Positions 1 to 7,867 of a stretch of DNA of 64,000 nt are shown piece after piece. A program made the position numbers and the translations under genes. A model generated the notes under the pieces. That model did no database searches, was not told the DNA's origin, and saw only the letters and a list, made by a program, of their open reading frames with translations. The stretch comes from Paracoccus albus. Its GTDB lineage: Bacteria; Pseudomonadota; Alphaproteobacteria; Rhodobacterales; Rhodobacteraceae. The DNA is taken from assembly GCF_027913035.1 (NCBI RefSeq), contig NZ_CP115775.1, positions 2,254,501-2,318,500 on the forward strand. Direction: 5' to 3'. The first letter of the stretch is position 1. The number at the start of each line of letters is the position of its first letter.

Positions 1-36
1 TGGCTGAACCCCGGACCTATCTGATGGAGATTCGAG

Positions 37-378
37 ATGACATGCGGATGTGGACAGGATCACTCTGGAAGCGGCGGACATGCCCGGCCAGATCCGAAAC
101 CCGGTCAAATTGCACTTTCAGGCACGATCACCTGCAAAAACGCCGAACAGTTGAAAACCGTGCTTGAGCAGGTTCCCAAGCACATAGCGCTGAGCCGGCA
201 AGAGCCGGGATGCCTGTTTTTCGAGATCAACCAAACGGACGATCCGATGGTCTGGCGCGTTGAGGAGCTATATGCGGATCAGGATGGGCTCGACGCGCAT
301 AAAGAGCGGCTTGCCGCCAGCGAATGGGCCAGCAAGACGACAGAGCTCACGCGCGACATCCAGCGAATCGACGGTTAG
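37..378 (+). CDS. Antibiotic biosynthesis monooxygenase (ABM) domain protein
   Basis: This 113-residue protein looks like a small ABM-fold protein, the dimeric ferredoxin-like fold that includes YgiN-type quinol monooxygenases and many proteins of unknown substrate. After a Cys/Gly-rich start (TCGCGQDH), residues about 24-110 carry the family pattern: a strand, a helix ([11 protein letters not shown]), then [25 protein letters not shown] and a final amphipathic stretch. The ATG has GGAG seven bases upstream. It converges on aroQ and overlaps it by four bases (375-378). The N-terminal cysteines are unusual for the family and might bind a metal, which is inference. The substrate cannot be told from sequence. 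Confidence 0.7.
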   Translation: MTCGCGQDHSGSGGHARPDPKPGQIALSGTITCKNAEQLKTVLEQVPKHIALSRQEPGCLFFEINQTDDPMVWRVEELYADQDGLDAHKERLAASEWASKTTELTRDIQRIDG

Positions 379-806
379 GCCGAAAGCTTGCAGACGCGCC
401 TGACCGCTGCGGCATAGCCGTCTGTCCCGAGGCCGGCGATGACCGCGTCGGCCCGGTTACTGACATAGGAGTGATGGCGGAACGCCTCGCGCTTGTGGAT
501 CTGGCTGATATGAACCTCGATCACCGGACCTTCGAAGGCGTTCAGCGCATCCAGCAATGCAATCGAACTGTGGGACAGACCACCGGGATTTATCACGATA
601 CCAACAGCGGTTTCGCGTGCCTCATGTATCCAGTCGATCAGTTGGCCTTCCCAGTTGGATTGCATAGCCTCGATCCGGAAGCCCTCGGCGCAGGCGCCCT
701 GTGCCAATGCTTCGACATCGGCCAGTGTCTCATGTCCGTAATGCTCTGGCTGGCGCTTGCCCAGCAGGTTCAGGTTCGGGCCGTTCAGCAAAAGGATCGT
801 CTTCAC
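375..806 (-). CDS. aroQ: Type II 3-dehydroquinate dehydratase
   Basis: AroQ catalyses the third step of the shikimate pathway, dehydrating 3-dehydroquinate to 3-dehydroshikimate as a cytosolic dodecamer. The 143-residue length is normal for type II enzymes. Visible motifs are NGPNLNLLG (8-16), the flexible-lid Arg18 and catalytic Tyr23 (EHYG), NPGGLSHSS (73-81) with Asn73, [14 protein letters not shown] with the general acid His99, and Arg110. The start is GTG and overlaps the stop of the upstream GNAT gene (GTGA), so the two are translationally coupled in a short operon reading leftwards from the MoxR gene. Confidence 0.95.
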   Translation of the reverse strand: MKTILLLNGPNLNLLGKRQPEHYGHETLADVEALAQGACAEGFRIEAMQSNWEGQLIDWIHEARETAVGIVINPGGLSHSSIALLDALNAFEGPVIEVHISQIHKREAFRHHSYVSNRADAVIAGLGTDGYAAAVRRVCKLSA

Positions 807-1264
807 GCCTTATCTCCAACAGGGAAGTCGCGCTGATATTTGATGAATGGCGTGCGCGTGGCAACCCGGTCATACAGCATCCGACCCGCATAGTTGTCTT
901 CGGCGGTCAGCCAATAAATGGCCTCGGCGCCGCGAGATTCGGCAGCCGAAGCGACTGCCTCGATCAGGGCGCGACCGACGCCTTTGCCACGGGCATCTGG
1001 GGTTGTGAACAAATCCTGCAGATAACACACGCCGCCGGGCCGCCAGAGGTTCGGATGGAAAACGTAATGCGTCAGTCCAAGCAACGCATCGCCTTCCTCG
1101 GCAACAAGGCCCATGAAGTCGTTTTCGTTGCCAGAGGTCAGCCGGGTGAAGGCCGAATCGAAAAATGACTGTGGGCGGTCGGGATGGCCATAGAACTGCT
1201 GATAACCATCCCATAGCACCTGCCATCTCGCTTTATCGTCGGGTTCGAGCGCACGAATTTTCAA
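803..1264 (-). CDS. GNAT family N-acetyltransferase
   Basis: A 153-residue GNAT acetyltransferase that would move acetyl from acetyl-CoA to an unknown amine. The core motif A is visible in [20 protein letters not shown], with the Q/RxxGxG/A pyrophosphate loop, followed by the helix [12 protein letters not shown] and a motif B region ending in a Tyr ([11 protein letters not shown]). I chose a TTG start at 1264 ([10 protein letters not shown]) because GGGAAGG lies seven bases upstream and the family usually begins with this strand. A longer frame would run back into the MoxR gene. It sits between the MoxR ATPase and aroQ. The substrate is unknown. Confidence 0.8.
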   Translation of the reverse strand: MKIRALEPDDKARWQVLWDGYQQFYGHPDRPQSFFDSAFTRLTSGNENDFMGLVAEEGDALLGLTHYVFHPNLWRPGGVCYLQDLFTTPDARGKGVGRALIEAVASAAESRGAEAIYWLTAEDNYAGRMLYDRVATRTPFIKYQRDFPVGDKA

Positions 1265-1268
1265 TGGT

Positions 1269-2111
1269 TTACCTTCCCTGACGGCGAGCCATAAAGGCCA
1301 GTTTTTCAAACAACGCGACATCTTGTTCGTTCTTCAGCAAGGCACCGTGCATCTTAGGCAGCATTTCACCGGGCGCCTTCTTCAGATCCTCTGGCGCAAT
1401 ATCTTCGGCAAGGATCAGCTTCAGCCAATCCAGCAGCTCGGACGTTGACGGTTTCTTTTTCAGCCCCGGAACGTCGCGGATCTCGAAGAACTGGCTCAAC
1501 GCCTCTTGCAGAAGTCTTGGCTTCAGACCGGGGTAATGGACGTCCACGATGCGGGCCAGACCTTCCGCATCCGGGAAGCGGATATAGTGAAAGAAGCAAC
1601 GCCGCAGGAATGCGTCAGGCAATTCCTTCTCATTGTTCGAAGTTATGATGACCACGGGCCGATGCGTGGCCTGCACGGTCTGGCCTGTTTCGTAAACAAA
1701 GAACTCCATCCGGTCGAGTTCCTGCAATAGGTCATTCGGAAATTCGATATCGGCCTTGTCGATTTCATCAATCAGCAGAACGGTTTTCCCATCTGCCTCA
1801 AAGGCTTGCCACAGCTTGCCCTTGCGGATGTAGTTGGCCACGTCATGCACACGCGCATCGCCCAACTGGCTGTCGCGCAGCCTGCTGACCGCGTCATATT
1901 CGTAAAGACCCTGCTGCGCCTTGGTCGTGGATTTCACATTCCATTCGATGATCGGCAGACCAAGCGATGCGGCCACCTGCCGGGCAAGCTCTGTCTTGCC
2001 GGTTCCGGGCTCTCCCTTCACCAGAAGCGGCCGTTCCAGCGTGATCGCGGCATTGACCGCCATCGTCAGTTCAGGCGGCGCGACATAGCTTGCGGTCGAG
2101 GAGAATTGCAT
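1269..2111 (-). CDS. MoxR-type AAA+ ATPase
   Basis: A 280-residue MoxR/CbbQ/CoxD-class AAA+ ATPase, a family that usually acts as a chaperone inserting metals or remodelling partners together with a von Willebrand factor A (VWA) protein. It has Walker A GEPGTGKT (33-40), Walker B VLLIDEID (111-118), a sensor-1 region IITSNNEKELPDAFLRRC and a C-terminal helical lid. The inner ATG at 2111 (MQFSS) is preferred over one three codons upstream because AAGGA sits eight bases before it. No VWA partner gene is adjacent: downstream are GNAT and aroQ genes. The target is therefore unknown. Confidence 0.85.
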   Translation of the reverse strand: MQFSSTASYVAPPELTMAVNAAITLERPLLVKGEPGTGKTELARQVAASLGLPIIEWNVKSTTKAQQGLYEYDAVSRLRDSQLGDARVHDVANYIRKGKLWQAFEADGKTVLLIDEIDKADIEFPNDLLQELDRMEFFVYETGQTVQATHRPVVIITSNNEKELPDAFLRRCFFHYIRFPDAEGLARIVDVHYPGLKPRLLQEALSQFFEIRDVPGLKKKPSTSELLDWLKLILAEDIAPEDLKKAPGEMLPKMHGALLKNEQDVALFEKLAFMARRQGR

Positions 2112-2276
2112 TATCGGCATCCTTCTTATGGCGCGGCGACCCTAGCTGCCGCGCGATGCCGCAGCAAGCAGCCTCACCGACATTTGCGACCAATGCCCTA
2201 GTGACAAGTGCCGATGCTTACCGTAAAGGGGGGCGCGAGGATCGGGGGACAGGCACCTCGACCCGTCGGAGGACGT

Positions 2277-2699
2277 ATGAAACAGCAGATTTTCCTGCCC
2301 GATGATTACCGCCCAGCCGAAGACGAACCGTTCATGAACGATCGCCAGCTGGAGTATTTCCGTCGTAAGCTGGAGGCCTGGAAGGCCGAGTTAATCGAAC
2401 AGTCCGCAGAAACGCTGGAGGGGTTGCAGGACAGCGCCCGAAACGTGCCGGATCTGGCTGACCGCGCGTCAGAGGAAACCGACCGCGCGTTAGAGCTTCG
2501 GACTCGCGACCGTCAGCGCAAGCTTGTTGGCAAGATCGATTCGGCGCTTCGCAGGATTGGAAACGGTGAGTATGGTTATTGCGAAGTGACCGGAGAGCCT
2601 ATCAGCCTCAAGCGTCTGGACGCGCGGCCAATCGCCACGATGACCCTTGCGGCACAAGAAAAGCACGAGCGGCGAGAGCGCGTTCACCGCGACGACTGA
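2277..2699 (+). CDS. dksA: DksA-type transcription factor, cysteine-poor form
   Basis: DksA binds in the RNA polymerase secondary channel and, with ppGpp, shifts transcription during starvation. This 140-residue protein has the coiled coil (about 22-95) with the acidic tip motif DLADRA (59-64, DxxDxA), then the globular zinc-finger region and a C-terminal helix. The finger has only Cys102. The other three canonical positions are Thr105, Thr123 and Ala126, so it probably does not bind zinc in the usual way. The start at 2277 has GGAGG four bases upstream and begins MKQQIFLPDD. It is divergent from the MoxR gene. One-cysteine DksA paralogues that work without zinc are known in other proteobacteria. 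Confidence 0.9.
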   Translation: MKQQIFLPDDYRPAEDEPFMNDRQLEYFRRKLEAWKAELIEQSAETLEGLQDSARNVPDLADRASEETDRALELRTRDRQRKLVGKIDSALRRIGNGEYGYCEVTGEPISLKRLDARPIATMTLAAQEKHERRERVHRDD

Positions 2700-2808
2700 C
2701 GGTCCCTGGCGGGATCGTTGAGTGTGTGTCGGGCAGGACCATTGCTGGCGGCACGTATGGCAGGACGTGTCATCAGCTGTGCGGCACGGTTAACTATCGG
2801 AGCATAAG

Positions 2809-3942
2809 CTGAGCCGATATCTTAAGAACAGGAACGTCGCAGTTATCGGCGGCGGCATTGCGGGCCTTACGGTGGCCATCGCGTTGGCGCATCGCGGCGC
2901 AAAAGTCACGGTGCAAGAGCGAGCACCTCAACTGACAGAGGCAGGTGCAGGTTTACAGATTTCGCCCAATGCCGGGCGGGTTCTGGAGGCACTCGGACTA
3001 GGCGCGGCCTTGGATCAGGTCTCGGCCCGGTCGGCTGGCGTCCTTCTGCACGACCATCACGGCAAGCAGGTCGCGGCACTGGCCTTGGCCGCACGACGTC
3101 CGGGCGCAGCATTCAGGATGGTGCATCGTGCGCGACTGATCGAGGTGCTAGAGCGCGGTGCGCGTGAAGCAGGCGTTCTGATAGAACTTGGCAAGGAGGT
3201 TGGCGAGGTGTTGCCCGATGCACCGCTGGTGATTGGGGCTGATGGCCTGCACAGCATCATCAGGCGCAAGCTGAACGGGGTCGAGCATCCGTTCTTCACC
3301 GGCCAGACTGCGTGGCGTGCATTGATCCAGGATGGGTCAGAAGATGCCTGCGCCCGCGTGTTCATGGGGCCGCGAAAACACCTCGTCACCTATAGGCTTG
3401 GCGGAGGGTTGCGCAACATTGTGGCTGTGCAGGAGCGCCCGGATTGGGCCGCAGAGGGCTGGTCACATCAGGATGATCCCGCAAATCTGCGCCGCGCCTT
3501 TGCCGGATTCGGCGGTCCGCTTCCGGGGTGGCTTGCGCAGGTCGACACTTGTGGGGTCTGGGGCTTGTTCCGACATCAGGTCGCGCAACGCTGGCACGAC
3601 GATCGGCTCGCTATCCTTGGCGATGCGGCGCATCCGACCCTGCCCTTCATGGCGCAGGGTGCCGTCATGGCGATCGAGGACGCATGGACAATGGCCGAGT
3701 GTCTGGATCGGATCGACGATCAATCAGCAGCGCTTGCGCGCTATCAGGCGCTTCGCCGCCCGCGCGTCGAAAAGATCGTTGCCGCCGCCAATGGCAATGC
3801 CCGCAACTATCATCTCAGCGGGCCGGCGCGGGTCATCGCCCATGCCGGTTTGCGCAGCCTGTCACGCCTTGCGCCGAACCGGCTGATGGGCCGGTTCGAC
3901 TGGATCTACGACTATGATCCACTGGCGGAAGCGGTGAGTTAA
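2809..3942 (+). CDS. FAD-dependent monooxygenase, probable CTG start
   Basis: A flavin monooxygenase of the PHBH/UbiH/salicylate-hydroxylase class, using NAD(P)H and O2 to hydroxylate a probably aromatic substrate. It has the N-terminal Rossmann motif VIGGGIAGL, the middle VIGADGLHS (DG motif) and the C-terminal [15 protein letters not shown] (GD motif). No in-frame ATG, GTG or TTG precedes the Rossmann motif. The first conventional start, a GTG at 2872, would cut through it. A CTG at 2809 has GGAG six bases upstream and gives a normal 377-residue protein starting SRYLKNRN. The upstream in-frame stop is at 2791-2793. It overlaps glmM by four bases, tail to tail. The substrate is unknown. Confidence 0.85.
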   Translation: MSRYLKNRNVAVIGGGIAGLTVAIALAHRGAKVTVQERAPQLTEAGAGLQISPNAGRVLEALGLGAALDQVSARSAGVLLHDHHGKQVAALALAARRPGAAFRMVHRARLIEVLERGAREAGVLIELGKEVGEVLPDAPLVIGADGLHSIIRRKLNGVEHPFFTGQTAWRALIQDGSEDACARVFMGPRKHLVTYRLGGGLRNIVAVQERPDWAAEGWSHQDDPANLRRAFAGFGGPLPGWLAQVDTCGVWGLFRHQVAQRWHDDRLAILGDAAHPTLPFMAQGAVMAIEDAWTMAECLDRIDDQSAALARYQALRRPRVEKIVAAANGNARNYHLSGPARVIAHAGLRSLSRLAPNRLMGRFDWIYDYDPLAEAVS

Positions 3943-5282
3943 GCCGCGTCCTCGACCGCGGCGACGATGCTGTCGACGACCTCACGCAGAACTCCCTCAT
4001 CCTCAGCCTCTGCCATGACACGGATCAGCGGCTCTGTCCCCGATTTGCGGATAAGGACGCGTCCGGTTCCGTTCAGTCGTGTCTCACCCGCTGCGATGGC
4101 CTGCTGAACCGAGCCGGCGGCCAGCGGATCGGCCCCGGCAGCGTAGCGCACATTCTTCAGCAGCTGCGGCACAGGGTCGAACTGGTGAACAAGTTCTGAT
4201 GCAGTCAGCCCGGTATCGGTCATCGCCGACAGGAATTGCAGACCGGCGATCAGGCCATCCCCGGTTGTCGCATAGTCGGTCATCACGATGTGGCCGGACT
4301 GTTCGCCGCCAAGGTTGAACCCGCCTTCACGCATCCGCTCAACCACGTAGCGGTCACCGACTTTTGTTCGTTCCAGCTTCAGCCCTCGACCGGTCAGGAA
4401 GCGTTCGAGACCCAGGTTCGACATGACAGTCGCAACCAGTGCGCCGTTCTGCAGCTTGCCCTTATCGGCCCAACGCCCGGCCATCAGGGCCATCAGCTGA
4501 TCGCCATCGGCGACGCGGCCCTTTTCGTCGATCAGGATGACACGATCCGCATCGCCGTCCAGGCAGATGCCCAGATCCGCCTGATTGTCCAGAACAGCCT
4601 GCGCGGCAGTCTCTGGATGGGTAGAGCCTACGCCATCATTGATATTGCGTCCGTTCGGGTTGACGCCGACGGCAACGACATCGGCACCGAGTTCATACAA
4701 AACATCCGGTGCCGCGCGATACCCGGCACCATTTGCGCAATCAATGACGATTTTCAGACCGTCCAGTCGTTGACCGGCGGGAAAAGTTGTCTTCGCATAT
4801 TCGACATAGCGGCCAAGCGCGTCGTCTATCCGCTTGGCGCGACCGATATTCTGGGGCTCCGCCGGGCGTATCTGACCCTCGACAATCGCCTCGATCTTCG
4901 TCTCCGCATCATCCGAAAGCTTGAACCCATCGGGACCAAAAAACTTGATTCCGTTGTCATCGGCAGGATTGTGGCTGGCGGATATCATGATTCCAAGGTC
5001 CGCGCGCATCGAGCGGGTCAGATATCCAACGGCCGGGGTCGGCAGCGGCCCCAGCAACAACACATTCATCCCGGTGCTGGTCAGTCCGGCGGTCAGTGCA
5101 TTTTCCAGCATATAGCCGGAAAGCCGGGTATCCTTGCCAATGACGACGCGGTGCCCGTTGCGCCCGTCGCGGCGGAAATAGCGGCCCGCCGCGGCGCCCA
5201 GCCTCATGGCCAGTTCGGCCGTCATCGGCTCACTATTGGCCCGGCCCCTTACGCCATCGGTTCCAAAAAGCTTGCGCACCAT
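3939..5282 (-). CDS. glmM: Phosphoglucosamine mutase
   Basis: GlmM converts glucosamine-6-phosphate to glucosamine-1-phosphate for UDP-GlcNAc, the precursor of peptidoglycan and lipid A. The protein is 447 residues, the usual size. It begins [11 protein letters not shown], has the phosphoserine loop [17 protein letters not shown] around residue 100, the metal-binding DGDADR, the sugar-binding GGEQSGH and the C-terminal phosphate-binding [14 protein letters not shown]. It abuts folP with no gap: the folP TAG ends right before its ATG. It is the last gene of a folB-folP-glmM operon, an order resembling the folP-glmM pair of Escherichia coli. Confidence 0.97.
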   Translation of the reverse strand: MVRKLFGTDGVRGRANSEPMTAELAMRLGAAAGRYFRRDGRNGHRVVIGKDTRLSGYMLENALTAGLTSTGMNVLLLGPLPTPAVGYLTRSMRADLGIMISASHNPADDNGIKFFGPDGFKLSDDAETKIEAIVEGQIRPAEPQNIGRAKRIDDALGRYVEYAKTTFPAGQRLDGLKIVIDCANGAGYRAAPDVLYELGADVVAVGVNPNGRNINDGVGSTHPETAAQAVLDNQADLGICLDGDADRVILIDEKGRVADGDQLMALMAGRWADKGKLQNGALVATVMSNLGLERFLTGRGLKLERTKVGDRYVVERMREGGFNLGGEQSGHIVMTDYATTGDGLIAGLQFLSAMTDTGLTASELVHQFDPVPQLLKNVRYAAGADPLAAGSVQQAIAAGETRLNGTGRVLIRKSGTEPLIRVMAEAEDEGVLREVVDSIVAAVEDAA

Positions 5283-6260
5283 CTAGTCATCCCTTTCCGT
5301 CACGGCCCGCCACAAGGCCAATCCCTGCACCGCATGCGCCACGTCGTGGACACGGTGCATCTGCACACCCTGCGCCACAGCCGCAAGCGCGACGGCAAGT
5401 GTTCCTGCCTGCCGCGCCTGCGGATCTTGCGCCTCTGTCACCTCGCCGATGAACCGCTTGCGCGAAACACCCAGCAAGATCGGGCAACCCAAGCTGTGAA
5501 ACAGGCTGATCCTGTTCAGAATAGACAGGTTATGCGCCAACGTCTTGCCAAACCCTATACCCGGATCGATCAAAATGCGCTCGTGGCGGACACCGGCCTC
5601 GGCAGCGCGCAGGATACGCGTCTGCAGCGCATCATAGACGTCGAGCAACACATGCTCATAGCGCGGATTGTCCTGCATTGTTTCCGGCAGACCCTGCGCG
5701 TGCATCACACACACAGGAAGGTCATTCTGCGCGACAAAACCGGGCAGATCATCGTCGAAATCAAATCCCGAGACATCGTTGACCATCGATGCACCGGCCG
5801 CGACGGCCTGCCGTGCGACTGCTGCCTTGCGCGTGTCGACCGAGATCGGCAGCGCCCCGGCCATTTCCCCGATCACAGAAACAACACGCTCGGCCTCGTC
5901 GGCGAAGCTCACCTCTGCCGCGCCGGGCCTGGTGGATTCGCCGCCGATATCCAGAATATCGGCTCCTTCTCGGGCCAATCTGCGCGCCTGCGCCAATGGG
6001 TCGTAGGTGCCGCCGTCTGAAAAACTGTCAGGCGTCGCGTTGACGATGCCCATGATAGAAGGACGAGACATATCGATATCGCAGATACTCGCCCGCGTGG
6101 CCGTCAGACGGTCAATCACTTCCGGCGGCGCGGCAGAGGCAGGTACGATCTGCGGCAAAGCACGTCGCGAAAGCCGCTCAACACGCGAAAACCGCAGCCA
6201 GCCGCCCGCAAGCGGATGCGATCCGCCCTCTTCCGGGATCGGGCGCCAATAGTCGCTCAT
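5283..6260 (-). CDS. folP: Dihydropteroate synthase
   Basis: FolP joins p-aminobenzoate to dihydropterin pyrophosphate to make dihydropteroate and is the sulfonamide target. The 325-residue protein has the TIM-barrel signatures MGIVNATPDSFSDGG, DIGGESTRPGA, VNDVSGF, LIDPGIGFGKT and LLGVSRKRFIG. An N-terminal extension of about 65 residues precedes the barrel and has no clear motif. The ATG overlaps the folB stop (ATGA), and glmM follows immediately, so the three genes are probably cotranscribed and translationally coupled. Confidence 0.95.
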   Translation of the reverse strand: MSDYWRPIPEEGGSHPLAGGWLRFSRVERLSRRALPQIVPASAAPPEVIDRLTATRASICDIDMSRPSIMGIVNATPDSFSDGGTYDPLAQARRLAREGADILDIGGESTRPGAAEVSFADEAERVVSVIGEMAGALPISVDTRKAAVARQAVAAGASMVNDVSGFDFDDDLPGFVAQNDLPVCVMHAQGLPETMQDNPRYEHVLLDVYDALQTRILRAAEAGVRHERILIDPGIGFGKTLAHNLSILNRISLFHSLGCPILLGVSRKRFIGEVTEAQDPQARQAGTLAVALAAVAQGVQMHRVHDVAHAVQGLALWRAVTERDD

Positions 6261-7039
6261 TCAGTGATCCGCCGAACGGGAATATCAGTGGTCAGGGAAG
6301 GCGTGTCTTTTCCCTCCGGCAAGGCAATATCCAGCCGTTCCGCGCCAAGACGCTCTGCCAGCCATAACGCTACCGCAATAGGATCAGCCTCCAGTCCCGA
6401 AACATCGGCAACCATACGCGAGGGCGCCCAGACAATCGGACGGGCTTCCTTTATCGCCCAGTCAAGCTCTGTCCTGTTATCGGCGACATCCAACCCAAGA
6501 CGACCGCCAAGCGACCACGCAGCCTGATCTAGCGCGAGCAGCGCCACGCGGCGCTCATTGCCGCCTGAAGGAAGCGGCAGATCCGGCGCATCAGGAGACA
6601 AGATGACAGCGCCGGTGTGCCGTGCGATGTCGGCACCGTGAAAAACCACGACCGGAGACAGGCTGCCGGCAGCGGTATCGACCCGCCCCTGCTGTCTGAC
6701 CAGAGTTACACCAAGTGCTCCGGGCACCCGGTCAAGCTTTTCAACGCAAATCCTGACCCGCTTTGCCTGGGCGTGCTTAAGCACATCCGCGGCGATACGT
6801 TCCGCCAGTGTTTCCAAAAGGTTATACCGCTGATCTGCCAAACCAGAGGCGACCGCGTCCGTCAAAACGTCATATGACAGAATGCGGTCAACATCGTCAC
6901 GAACACCAATCACCGGATCGGCAAGGTCAACGCAAAGGTTGAAGCGCAGACGCTGGCGGCGACCACGCTCTGACTGGAAAGCACCGATCTCGGCTTCCAC
7001 CACATAGTCACGCAGGTGAATTTGGTCTGGTTCGTTCAT
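6257..7039 (-). CDS. folB: Dihydroneopterin aldolase with an extra C-terminal domain
   Basis: Residues 1 to about 120 are a FolB domain, which cleaves 7,8-dihydroneopterin to 6-hydroxymethyl-dihydropterin and glycolaldehyde. It shows LRDYVVEAEIGAFQSERG, the central YNLLETLAERIA and the catalytic-lysine strand VRICVEKLDRVPGA. FolB alone is about 120 residues, but this protein has 260. The remaining 140 residues form a second domain (VVFHGADIARHTG, RVALLALDQAAWSLGG, PIVWAPSRMVADVSGLEADPIA) that I cannot assign. The gene heads the folB-folP-glmM operon. The role of the extra domain is unknown. It reads like a folded alpha/beta domain rather than linker. Confidence 0.9.
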   Translation of the reverse strand: MNEPDQIHLRDYVVEAEIGAFQSERGRRQRLRFNLCVDLADPVIGVRDDVDRILSYDVLTDAVASGLADQRYNLLETLAERIAADVLKHAQAKRVRICVEKLDRVPGALGVTLVRQQGRVDTAAGSLSPVVVFHGADIARHTGAVILSPDAPDLPLPSGGNERRVALLALDQAAWSLGGRLGLDVADNRTELDWAIKEARPIVWAPSRMVADVSGLEADPIAVALWLAERLGAERLDIALPEGKDTPSLTTDIPVRRITE

Positions 7040-7053
7040 TTGATCCAGATTTC

Positions 7054-7085
7054 AAAGAAAACGCCCCACCGCAAGGGGTGGGGCG
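7054..7085 (-). terminator. Intrinsic terminator of the cell-wall hydrolase gene
   Basis: A nine-base-pair stem (CGCCCCACC paired with GGTGGGGCG, six-base loop) at 7062-7085 is followed on the minus strand by TTTTCTTTG. It lies just after the stop of the hydrolase gene and before folB, so it separates the two transcription units. Confidence 0.85.
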
Positions 7086-7118
7086 ATACTTGGCATTCAG
7101 AGCGATATCAGCGGTGCA

Positions 7119-7634
7119 TCAGTTCGATGCGACGCGGCGGCCCTGACGATAGAAGATATGTGCGCCGATACGGGTCGTGCGAGTGAACCGACGCGACCAG
7201 GACGGGCTGACGGCGGTGGTGTGGAAGTAGGTCGCACCATCGGTCAGCGAACGCGGCGCACCGGCCAGTGCCTCGGCGGCAATCTGACGCGCACGGGCAG
7301 CCGATGCTGCATTCGACATCCGGCGACCCTTTTTGTAGCTGAACTGACCGCGTTGGTACACGACACCGCAGACAGAGTTCGGGAACGCGCCACTGTCGAC
7401 ACGGTTCAGAATGACCTCGGCAACCGCACGTTGACCGCTGCGGCCTTCGCCACGGGCTTCGAAATACAGTGCTTCGGTTAGACAGGCGAGGGAATCAGCA
7501 CCGCCATAGCGGGCATTGGTCACAGTCTCGGGACCGCGGGCGGGATCGGCCTGGGCCACAGTTGGGGCAGCGACCGGCAGTGCAAGCGAAAAGCTAAGAC
7601 AAAGCGCGGCCAGTTTACGGGTCAGCGTCGGCAT
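7119..7634 (-). CDS. Secreted SleB/CwlJ-type cell wall hydrolase
   Basis: A 171-residue exported protein with a signal peptide (KLAALCLSFSLALPVAAP, likely cut after AQA near residue 29) and a Hydrolase_2 (SleB-like) domain, a lysozyme-like fold that cleaves peptidoglycan. Diagnostic segments are CLTEALYFEARGEG, with the conserved catalytic Glu, AVAEVILNRVDSGAFPNSVC, GQFSY and DGATYFHTTAVSPSW. Non-sporulating alphaproteobacteria use such enzymes in wall turnover, so a germination role is not implied. It has its own terminator and is probably monocistronic. Confidence 0.9.
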   Translation of the reverse strand: MPTLTRKLAALCLSFSLALPVAAPTVAQADPARGPETVTNARYGGADSLACLTEALYFEARGEGRSGQRAVAEVILNRVDSGAFPNSVCGVVYQRGQFSYKKGRRMSNAASAARARQIAAEALAGAPRSLTDGATYFHTTAVSPSWSRRFTRTTRIGAHIFYRQGRRVASN

Positions 7635-7867
7635 TCAGCAGTTTCCTGTTCGTGGGTGCCGGTCCGGTGGCAGCTGGCCGGCGAAATCCCGCGGAAACTA
7701 CACAGAGCGTTTCAAACGCTGCTACGCGAGAGGACGTGAGGTTCCAGATTCCATGGCGTTGGCGAAGATTCAGGCAGTTTCTTGCCGACAGGTTTCCGCC
7801 GTTCTGGCGAGAACACGCCAATTCGCGCTTGCGGCATGGTCCGCGCGCAAGCGACAACCCACCCGAA
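7635..7867. other. Intergenic region without a supported gene
   Basis: These 233 bases lie between the cell-wall hydrolase and the PPDK-like gene. They contain an inverted repeat at 7826-7853 (CGCTTGCG / CGCAAGCG, 12-base loop) with no T-run, which could be a weak terminator or attenuating hairpin for the PPDK-like gene. No convincing ORF or RNA gene is seen. Confidence 0.4.

Noticed and set aside
1..24. Tail of a gene entering from the left
   Set aside because: One frame reads WLNPGPI then stop, but 24 bases are too few to support a call.
4236..6020. Long open frame of about 594 codons on the plus strand opposite glmM and folP
   Set aside because: It is antisense to two well-conserved enzymes and its product matches no family. 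In GC-rich DNA such frames arise from codon bias.
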